Assembly (NCBI GenBank): GCA_018240285.1
Contig: JAFEGA010000006.1
Location: 1 to 64,000 of the forward strand
DNA length: 64,000 nt
Direction: 5' to 3'
From: Pseudomonadota bacterium
Lineage (GTDB): Bacteria > Pseudomonadota > Gammaproteobacteria > Burkholderiales > Nitrosomonadaceae
Made by a program: the position numbers and the translations under genes. This document shows positions 8,553 through 15,464 of this stretch, one piece after another. The notes under the pieces are model-generated. The model ran no database searches. It worked only from the letters and a program-made list of their open reading frames with translations, and had not been told where the DNA came from. Position 1 is the stretch's first letter. Each line of letters begins with the position of its first letter.

Positions 8553-8824
8553 AACGGCCTATTACGTTAGCTGCGCCAGTCGTTCCTTTGAATGTTTCAG
8601 TTGGCGAAATGCACTTGTCTGGTTATTCGAAGCGCGATGGTGCTCGGTTCGCTAGTGCTTTTCAGCAAGAACTCGGTCGTTTGCTTCAAGCGCAGCCGCA
8701 ACCGGCTGCAGGATATCGGCAGGATCAACTTATGTTGCCCCGTTTTTATACCCAGGCGCAGGAACGGCCAGAACAAACCGGCCGCCGGCTTGCTCGTGCC
8801 ATTGCAAGGGCGTTGCGGCCATGA
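8549..8824 (+). CDS. Small unknown protein preceding the DUF4157 gene
   Basis: 91 residues from ATG 8549, overlapping the ATPase stop by 4 bases and the next start by 4 bases. The N-terminus is beta-like (ITLAAPVVPLNVSVGEMHLSGY), followed by an amphipathic helix (FASAFQQELGRLL) and a basic tail (RRLARAIARALRP). There is no signal peptide or membrane segment. I do not recognise the family. Being coupled on both sides, between the ATPase and the putative effector, suggests a loading adaptor or chaperone for the DUF4157 protein; this is inference from position only. Confidence 0.6.
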   Translation: MKRPITLAAPVVPLNVSVGEMHLSGYSKRDGARFASAFQQELGRLLQAQPQPAAGYRQDQLMLPRFYTQAQERPEQTGRRLARAIARALRP

Positions 8825-11800
8825 GCGAACGGGCATTAGCTAGCGTCATGCCGGAGCAGGATACGCTGGTTTTACGGCCAACTCAACGCAGCCATCAGTT
8901 GTTGCAACGCAAATGTGCCTGTAATGCCGCTGCTGGCAGTAGTGGCCAATGCAGTGCTTGCGCGGAAAAGGCGATGAGTTTGCAGCGGCGCGCCAATGGA
9001 GAGAATGCTCAACAAAGCGGTGTGCCGGATTCGGTCTCCGATACATTATCTAAACCTGGCCAGCCTTTGGATCATGAGACTCGTGGTTACATGGAATCTC
9101 GCTTCGGTGCAGATTTCAATGGGATACGTATTCATCATGATTCGTCTGCTGCACAATCTGCGCGCGATGTTGATGCTCATGCCTATGCTCTTGGTCAACA
9201 TATTGTATTTAACCAAGGGCAATACCAACCACAAAGTGAATCCGGACGTCATCTGATTGCGCATGAACTAGCACATACCTTGCAACAGCAAGGGTTGCAA
9301 CGCGCTGGTATCAGCAGCCTGCAGGATCAGGGGCCTGAGTACCAGCGTCTGGAACGTGAAGCGGACCAAGTAGCTGATACTGTTATGCGCGGGCAAGCGG
9401 TATCCACTAGCATGCTAAGCCGGAGTGGGCTCAGACTATCCCGCAAAGGTACAAAAAATTTGCAGGTTGAGAGTAGCTATTACAGCGAAAAAAATAAAAA
9501 AGACGTGCAAATGAAAACTAACCATGTTGTTGAGCCTGAGAAGTCCATGACCGCTAAGAACAAAGATCTGGCTTCGTTCAAAGTGGACTATCTGGTGCTG
9601 GATGGATCTAAAGGGCCCGTAATTAAAGAGTGGAAGACTAAGGCCAAATCGCAGGCTCTGCGCGCCATTATTACCATGCAGGACACCAAAGCGCAGGAAG
9701 CCGGGTTATGGCAGATGCGAGTCAGTTCTGATGAGCTTCGTGCACGGTGGGTCAACAAACGTGGTTGGAAAATGGGTGATGCACTGAATGCGTCATGGAA
9801 ACAAGCAGGCGAGAAGGAGGGGGCTGATGCTGAGTTTCCACGCGTGTCTGGGCGTGCCTGTGAGATGGATCACATCATTGAATTGCAGGTAGGGGGCGAC
9901 AACACGGAAGAAAACATCCAGGTGCTGGACCGCATTGAAAACGGCATGAGCGGAAGTTTGATCAAACAACAAGTATTTGGTTTGGCGCAGGCCATTGCAA
10001 CATCGCTCAAGGATGAAGGAAAAGAGACACCGGAGCAAATCCGCGTGGTGTTTCAGGATGTGAAGATGGAAGGTGATGGTACGTGCGGACCCTGCTGCAA
10101 AACTGCAAAGAAATTAGGAAAACCGACCAAGGAAGGCAAGGCCGAGAAATCCACTGATATTTTGATCGATTACATAATTATTGCCGGTGGAACAACGATC
10201 GCCCTGCGCGTCAGTGGTAAAAACAAAAGTAGCAAGATTTTAGAATCCGATGTGCCAAGCAACCAGGCAGCAGCCGAGATTATTCCTGGTTTGCTTTTGA
10301 TTGAACTGTATCGGGGGGGTAAAGGTAAAGACAAGATCAATGCCCGGATCGATGACAGGACGAAAACGCGTCTTCCCATATCCCTGCCAGCTAAGGGCAA
10401 GCCTGTGGAACTCGATGTAAAGGAAGGGGGAAAGATTGAATTGTCTGCTGAGGCAAAGAAGGATGCAGGAATTGCCTTTACTTATGATTATTTAAGCCCC
10501 GGGCGTTTCACTAAATTAGAATTTGAAGCGGGAGGACTGTCTGGTGAGGGCTATATCACCCCTAGCAAAGTACCGTTCTTATCTAGAATTGATGTGGCAT
10601 TTTCACAGGATTATTTCCGCATCAAAGCCCCAATTGATAAAGACAAGTTAAAGCCGCCTTTTCCCGGCGTAAAGATTACCGAAGCTTCTGTAGCGATGGA
10701 ATTGGCGCCAAAGCTCAAGCCAGTAGGTACGATTGCTTTTGAATTCGGTACTGCCCGCAAACTTGCTAGTAGTAAAGTCGAAGTTTCGGCCGATGATGCC
10801 GGACTGGTGCTGATTGGCAAACTGCAGGTTTTTCTGCCAGGTGTGGACGATGCCAGCGGCGAGGTGAAATATCAAGGCGGAGCATGGAGTGGCGGTGCAA
10901 CCGTCAGTGCCAGTAAATTACAGTCAAGACTTAAATATATTAAGAGTGGAGAAGTCAATGTCAGTATCAAATCAAACAAGCTGGAGGCAGGGGGTAAGGT
11001 TGATCTAAACCTGCCAGGTAATAACGAAGCCACATTGGAATTGGGTTATCGCGAAAACAAATGGATTTTCTCTGGACGAGGCCAGATCAAAGTCAAGTCT
11101 CCCTACCTCAAGCCGATTCAGGCCAGAATACTTTATGATGGCGATCTCTTCATTGCAACGGGACTGGCGGGCATTGCCTTCAATGGTCTGGATGGTACAG
11201 TCGATGCTACTTACGAAAACAGGAATGGTGATGAAAAAGTCTACGGCAAGGGTGATATCAAGATCGACAAAGGACGAGCCAAAGGCAACATTATTGTTGA
11301 ACTGCATCCCAATCAGAAAATCACCGGCAAAGGGAAGCTCTTCTATGAGATCAAGAAAGATCTGATTGCTACGGCGGGTATTGCTGTTGATGAACAACAA
11401 AAAATTACCTTTGAGGGTGAATTAAGCTTCCCTGATATTCAGTTGTTCAAACGCTTTCCTGAATCCGAAAAAAAGAATTCTATTTTCAAGGCGTCTGGCA
11501 GCATTCCCATTCCAGGTGCTAGCATCGGGCCGATCGGTCTTAAAGTAAAGCTATACGGCGGGCTGGATTATTACTATTACGTAGGTCCTGGTGTATTAAA
11601 AAACGTCAAAGCGACGGCTAAATTCAATCCTTTTGAGACTGACCCTGATTTTTCATTCACTCTGAGAGCAACTGCCAGCATTCCAGCTGGAGGTGGCATT
11701 ACAGGGACTGTTGGTGCTGATGTGGTAATAGATGCCTATATTGCAGAGGTGGGTGGAGGATTGAGCGTAGAGGCCACTGCAGGCTTGGAAGGTAAGGCAG

Positions 11801-12150
11801 AACTTTCCAGCGAAATAAATTATGCGAAGGATATATTTAATGTTGATGCCAGCGCCTATATCGGTGGCAGGGTGATTTTGTCAGCGGGTCTTAATGCTCA
11901 TGTCTATGCCGAAGCCGGTGTATGGAAACTCAAGGTGCGTACAGATAAATACTGGGATCTGGCGCATACCAATTTCGATACAGGGTTGTCGCTTGGGGTG
12001 CGCTTGCCGTTGCATTACGACAATCAGAATGGCTTCAGAATGCCTTCGCTTTCTGATATCAAACCAGAACCAGCCAATCTAGACATCAGCCCATCGCAAA
12101 TGCTGGGAAAAATCTTTGGCGATGCCAAGAGCACTGAGAAAGAGACATGA
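8821..12150 (+). CDS. DUF4157 (eCIS core) protein with HNH-like motif, candidate effector
   Basis: 1109 residues. A Cys cluster (C32, C34, C44, C47) precedes the DUF4157 domain at about 70-185, whose metalloprotease-like signature HELAH is at 148-152 and whose partner motif EREAD is near 178-182. DUF4157 is strongly associated with eCIS payloads. Residues about 345-375 form a second putative active site: C-x-x-DHIIELQVGGDN-x-x-x-N (D350, H351, GG358-359, N365), the pattern of HNH endonucleases. Next come a CGPCC segment near 425 and a long beta-rich, Gly-rich C-terminal half (about 440-1090), possibly a delivery or shell module. There is no signal peptide. It is likely an effector, with nuclease activity the best guess from sequence; the DUF4157 part may be processing or sorting. 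Start and stop are both coupled to neighbours. Confidence 0.8.
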   Translation: MSERALASVMPEQDTLVLRPTQRSHQLLQRKCACNAAAGSSGQCSACAEKAMSLQRRANGENAQQSGVPDSVSDTLSKPGQPLDHETRGYMESRFGADFNGIRIHHDSSAAQSARDVDAHAYALGQHIVFNQGQYQPQSESGRHLIAHELAHTLQQQGLQRAGISSLQDQGPEYQRLEREADQVADTVMRGQAVSTSMLSRSGLRLSRKGTKNLQVESSYYSEKNKKDVQMKTNHVVEPEKSMTAKNKDLASFKVDYLVLDGSKGPVIKEWKTKAKSQALRAIITMQDTKAQEAGLWQMRVSSDELRARWVNKRGWKMGDALNASWKQAGEKEGADAEFPRVSGRACEMDHIIELQVGGDNTEENIQVLDRIENGMSGSLIKQQVFGLAQAIATSLKDEGKETPEQIRVVFQDVKMEGDGTCGPCCKTAKKLGKPTKEGKAEKSTDILIDYIIIAGGTTIALRVSGKNKSSKILESDVPSNQAAAEIIPGLLLIELYRGGKGKDKINARIDDRTKTRLPISLPAKGKPVELDVKEGGKIELSAEAKKDAGIAFTYDYLSPGRFTKLEFEAGGLSGEGYITPSKVPFLSRIDVAFSQDYFRIKAPIDKDKLKPPFPGVKITEASVAMELAPKLKPVGTIAFEFGTARKLASSKVEVSADDAGLVLIGKLQVFLPGVDDASGEVKYQGGAWSGGATVSASKLQSRLKYIKSGEVNVSIKSNKLEAGGKVDLNLPGNNEATLELGYRENKWIFSGRGQIKVKSPYLKPIQARILYDGDLFIATGLAGIAFNGLDGTVDATYENRNGDEKVYGKGDIKIDKGRAKGNIIVELHPNQKITGKGKLFYEIKKDLIATAGIAVDEQQKITFEGELSFPDIQLFKRFPESEKKNSIFKASGSIPIPGASIGPIGLKVKLYGGLDYYYYVGPGVLKNVKATAKFNPFETDPDFSFTLRATASIPAGGGITGTVGADVVIDAYIAEVGGGLSVEATAGLEGKAELSSEINYAKDIFNVDASAYIGGRVILSAGLNAHVYAEAGVWKLKVRTDKYWDLAHTNFDTGLSLGVRLPLHYDNQNGFRMPSLSDIKPEPANLDISPSQMLGKIFGDAKSTEKET

Positions 12151-12151
12151 C

Positions 12152-12808
12152 ATGACCGGATTTTCAAATTCCCCACGATTGCTAAAGGGTGGTCTTATCC
12201 TGATGGATCAAGCCAGTGGATCAGTCAATCGGGTGATTGCCTTGCAATACAATCCAGATCAGGTTACGCGGGCATTGCAACCGCAAAGTACCGGGGGGAG
12301 CGCTGCGATGAGCGAACCCATGCGCTTGAAGGGACCACCCATTGAGACCATCAAGCTAGATGCAGAAATCGATGCCACCGATCAATTGGAGTTTCCCGAT
12401 AGTCACGCGGTTGCAGTCAAAGTCGGGTTGCATCCGCAATTGGCGGCACTTGAGACCATTGTATATCCTGATAGCGAGACTCTGATTCATAACAATCAAC
12501 TGGCAAATGCCGGTATGCTGGAGATTGTTCCAGTGCAAGCGCCATTGCTGCTATTTGTGTGGAGCAAGGAGCGAGTAGTGCCGGTACGCATCACTGATTT
12601 TTCGATTGTGGAAGAGGCATTCGACGTTAATCTTAACCCCATTCGTGCACGAATCAACTTGGGTATGCGCGTCCTGAACATCAATGATCTGGGCTTTAAT
12701 GATAAGGGCGGGCACCTCTTCATGGTATATCACCAGCAGAAGGAGCGGCTTATGACCCAAGCAACCAGTGCTGCGTTGGCTAGCCTGGGTTTGGGAGCAC
12801 TGCCATGA
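12152..12808 (+). CDS. eCIS tube-associated protein (Afp7/Pvc7 N-domain-like)
   Basis: 218 residues from ATG 12152, one base after the previous stop. The opening (LLKGGLILMDQASG, then VIALQYNPDQVTRALQPQ) matches the CIS_tube family, whose hallmark is a NPxx[YV] segment. This is the N-terminal domain of Afp7/Pvc7, which connects tube to baseplate hub. In Afp7 that domain is fused to a LysM domain; here the LysM-like part is the next, separate gene. Much of the rest is beta-strand, with a conserved-looking VRITDFSIVEEAFDVNLNPIRA segment. The role as tube initiator or adaptor is inferred from family. Confidence 0.78.
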   Translation: MTGFSNSPRLLKGGLILMDQASGSVNRVIALQYNPDQVTRALQPQSTGGSAAMSEPMRLKGPPIETIKLDAEIDATDQLEFPDSHAVAVKVGLHPQLAALETIVYPDSETLIHNNQLANAGMLEIVPVQAPLLLFVWSKERVVPVRITDFSIVEEAFDVNLNPIRARINLGMRVLNINDLGFNDKGGHLFMVYHQQKERLMTQATSAALASLGLGALP

Positions 12809-12821
12809 TAAGGACGATAGT

Positions 12822-13142
12822 ATGAACGATAACCGTTTTCCACCGACTAGCCGCTATGCAGCCACCGATACGGCTGAGGTAGTTCAGCCGGATGGCCGCC
12901 GCATAGTCTATTTGCGTCGCAGGTTTGTGCCAGATCCCTCAAGGTACGCTACCATGCTGGAGCATCGCATAGTGGAAGGCGACAGACTTGACCGGCTGAC
13001 AGCGGCTTATCTCGGTGATGCCGAGCTTTTTTGGCGTCTGGCAGATGCCAATGGGGTGATGCATCCACGCGAACTTGAAGAACTGGGGCGATGGATACGT
13101 TTGACATTGCCGGAAGGCATGCTGGGACCTGCTGATGCTTAA
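12822..13142 (+). CDS. LysM/gpX-like baseplate protein
   Basis: 106 residues from ATG 12822 with AAGGAC upstream. The N-terminal roughly 35 residues are polar (RFVPDP), followed by a compact segment HRIVEGDRLDRLTAAYLGDAE and FWRLADAN, the pattern of LysM-like domains such as phage P2 gpX, ending in IRLTLPEG. In Afp/PVC a LysM domain of this kind is fused to the CIS_tube protein and sits in the baseplate. Its stop overlaps the start of the hub gene by 8 bases. Confidence 0.75.
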   Translation: MNDNRFPPTSRYAATDTAEVVQPDGRRIVYLRRRFVPDPSRYATMLEHRIVEGDRLDRLTAAYLGDAELFWRLADANGVMHPRELEELGRWIRLTLPEGMLGPADA

Positions 13143-14259
13143 GGGAATTCATGTCTCGCTATTGGTAGGGCCCGCGGTTCCGATCCCGGCGCCTAAACCG
13201 ATAATGGATGCATTGCAGAGCATTCAGGTGACTTCTGACGCAAATGCACGTAGCGGATTTCAGATTAAATTCAACATTGATAACCAGTCGCCTTTACATA
13301 CATTGCTTGTGCTGGCTGGTGGCAGGGTTCCTTGGTTGCGGGTGCTGATTGTGATTACTATCAACAGTCTGCCTATGGTGATGATGGATGGATTGATCAC
13401 TCGGCAAGAGATTAGCGCATCGAATGAACCGGGAATGAGTGTACTGACAGTCACCGGTGAGGATTTAACAGTAGCGATGGATCAGCGGGAGTTTAACGGT
13501 ATTCCCTATCCAGCAATGCCTGCAGAAGCGCGTGTGGCTTTGATTGTGGCCAAGTATGCGTTGTATGGTATGGTACCTTTGGTGGTGCCCTCCATTTTTA
13601 CGGATGTCCCTATTCCAACTGATAAGATTCCTACTCACGAAGGTACTGATCTGGCCTATGTGCAGAAATTGGCCAAGGATGCCGGCTATGTATTTTATGT
13701 TGATTCTGGTCCGTTGCCAGGCATGAACACTGCATACTGGGGGCCGGAAATTAAGCTAGGTATGCCCCAGCCTGCGCTCAATATCGGGATGGATGCTCAT
13801 ACTAATGTAGAGTCATTGTCCTTTACCTCGAATCAGACTGGTGCAACGTTACCGATTGTATTTATTCAGAATACCTTAACCAAAGTTGCAATTCCATTAC
13901 CAATTCCAGATATCTCATTGTTGAATCCGCCGCTCGGAGCGATTCCGCCGATACCTAAAGAAATTACCCTGCTCAAGGAAACAGCAAAAATGTCACCGAT
14001 GGCGGCGCTGTCCAAAGGCATGGCCGCAGCTTCATCAACAGCAGATGTAGTAACTGCCAATGGCAGTCTTGATGTCTTGCGCTACGGTAATATTCTCAAA
14101 GCACGGCAAATAGTTGGAGTACGAGGTGCTGGGCTTGCCTTCGATGGGCTTTATTATGTCAAGAAAGTCAGCAGTACTTTCAAGCCGGGGGAGTTTAAGC
14201 AGAATTTCACGATCTCCCGCAATGGACTGATATCAACGCTGCCAAGGGTGCCAGTATGA
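13135..14259 (+). CDS. Baseplate hub protein, gp27/gpD-like (Afp8 N-part)
   Basis: 374 residues. The sequence resembles phage late-control gene D and the gp27-like part of VgrG/Afp8, which forms the trimeric ring joining tube to spike. It starts inside the end of the LysM gene. The C-terminal end (TFKPGEFKQNFTISRNGLIST) is typical of this family. The OB-fold spike part, which is fused to this domain in VgrG and Afp8, is the next gene, joined by a 4-base overlap. A Pro/Ile-rich loop (about 245-285) interrupts the middle of the protein and is probably exposed. Confidence 0.8.
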   Translation: MLKGIHVSLLVGPAVPIPAPKPIMDALQSIQVTSDANARSGFQIKFNIDNQSPLHTLLVLAGGRVPWLRVLIVITINSLPMVMMDGLITRQEISASNEPGMSVLTVTGEDLTVAMDQREFNGIPYPAMPAEARVALIVAKYALYGMVPLVVPSIFTDVPIPTDKIPTHEGTDLAYVQKLAKDAGYVFYVDSGPLPGMNTAYWGPEIKLGMPQPALNIGMDAHTNVESLSFTSNQTGATLPIVFIQNTLTKVAIPLPIPDISLLNPPLGAIPPIPKEITLLKETAKMSPMAALSKGMAAASSTADVVTANGSLDVLRYGNILKARQIVGVRGAGLAFDGLYYVKKVSSTFKPGEFKQNFTISRNGLISTLPRVPV

Positions 14260-14771
14260 GTGAACAAACGCGTTTCTATGGTAAATATCGGGGGATGGTA
14301 TTCAATAATATTGACCCTATGCAAACCGGACGTATCCAGGTGCAGGTACCGGATGTGCTGGGTCCTGGCATGACGAGCTGGGCGATGCCATGCGTGCCTT
14401 TTGCCGGCAAGCAGAGCGGAGTGTTCGTGTTGCCGCAGATCGGTGATGGTGTTTGGGTGGAATTTGAGCAAGGCGATATCGATTATCCGATCTGGGTAGG
14501 CGGATTTTGGGGCAGCACTGCGGAAGTTCCAGCGCTGGCGCTGACTGGATTACCGGTCTCGCCCAGCATCGTGTTGCAGACGAGTGGCCAGAATACGTTG
14601 ATGTTGTCTGACTTGCCGGGACCGGCCGGCGGGATTCTCCTGAAAAGTACGACAGGTGCGATGATTTCTATCAATGAAATCGGTATTACCATCAGTAACG
14701 GGCAAGGCGCCACCATTACCCTGAATGGACCGGCGATCAATTTCAATCAAGGGGCGTTGACAGTGATATAG
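14256..14771 (+). CDS. Spike protein, gp5/gpV OB-fold type (Afp8 C-part)
   Basis: 171 residues. The N-terminal roughly 90 residues form the OB-fold of phage baseplate protein V/gp5/VgrG: FYGKYRGMVFNNIDPMQTGR, then PQIGDGVWVEFEQGDIDYPIW. The remainder (ISINEIGITISNGQGATITLNG) looks like a short triple-stranded beta-helix needle ending in NFNQGALTVI. The membrane-piercing spike sits on the hub protein encoded immediately upstream and would carry the PAAR-like tip encoded 8 bases downstream. Confidence 0.85.
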   Translation: MSEQTRFYGKYRGMVFNNIDPMQTGRIQVQVPDVLGPGMTSWAMPCVPFAGKQSGVFVLPQIGDGVWVEFEQGDIDYPIWVGGFWGSTAEVPALALTGLPVSPSIVLQTSGQNTLMLSDLPGPAGGILLKSTTGAMISINEIGITISNGQGATITLNGPAINFNQGALTVI

Positions 14772-14779
14772 ATACGACT

Positions 14780-15103
14780 ATGCCAGGTTTTCTTTTACAT
14801 GCGGGTGCAACCGTACTTTGCGCGCATGCCGGGCAGGCCACACCAACGGTTCCGTTTCCGCGTGTGATGGTCTCCGGGCAGCCGATAGTGACACTATCGA
14901 CGCCATATGTCATTGCGGGTTGCACCATGCCGCCGCCAACTGCTGGTAACGGACCGTGTGTAAGCGGGCAATGGTTGATGGGCGCTACGCGGATACTTGC
15001 AGGTGGTGCACCGGTGTTACTTCAGTCCAGCACGTCAATTTGTGCGCCTACTGGGATCCCGATGATGGTTGTTGCAACGCAGGCTCGTGTTTTAGGAGTA
15101 TGA
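14780..15103 (+). CDS. PAAR-like spike tip protein (Afp10-like)
   Basis: 107 residues. It begins MPGFLLHAGATVLCAHAGQ and is rich in Gly, Pro, Val and Thr, consistent with the conical beta-fold of PAAR-like tips. Cys14, His16 and other Cys/His residues could bind a metal at the point. It lies directly between the spike and gp25-like genes, as in Afp/PVC clusters. It has no C-terminal extension, so it is not itself a toxin carrier. Confidence 0.75.
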   Translation: MPGFLLHAGATVLCAHAGQATPTVPFPRVMVSGQPIVTLSTPYVIAGCTMPPPTAGNGPCVSGQWLMGATRILAGGAPVLLQSSTSICAPTGIPMMVVATQARVLGV

Positions 15104-15104
15104 C

Positions 15105-15464
15105 ATGGCACTCAGTTTTCCTTATCGGATTGATTCGCGTGGCCGTAGCGCCGAGGTGTTTGAAGATATTCATATCCGCGACATGATTGAACAGGTGCTA
15201 TTCACAGTTCCGGGCGAACGGGTGAATCGGCCTGATTTTGGGTGTGGGCTTCTACAGCTGGTTTTTGCGCCTAATAGCGATGCGCTGGCTGCTGCAGTGC
15301 AAATGACTGTACAAGGCTCTTTGCAGCAATGGCTGGGCGAATTAATTGAAGTAGAGACTGTGGCAATCGAGCCAAGTGATTCACAATTGCATATAACAGT
15401 TCAGTATGTGATTCGTCGTGACCGTGAGCGCGCACGCGCGCAATTTACGCGGAGATTGGCATGA
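15105..15464 (+). CDS. Baseplate wedge protein gp25-like (Afp9)
   Basis: 119 residues, usual length for the GPW/gp25 family. Diagnostic text: FEDIHIRDMIEQVLFTVPGERVNRPDFGCGL and the following LQLVFAPNSDALA. gp25 nucleates sheath assembly at the baseplate through a sheath-like handshake fold. It starts one base after the PAAR-like gene stop, with AGGAG overlapping that gene's end. Its own stop overlaps the next start by 4 bases. Confidence 0.93.
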   Translation: MALSFPYRIDSRGRSAEVFEDIHIRDMIEQVLFTVPGERVNRPDFGCGLLQLVFAPNSDALAAAVQMTVQGSLQQWLGELIEVETVAIEPSDSQLHITVQYVIRRDRERARAQFTRRLA

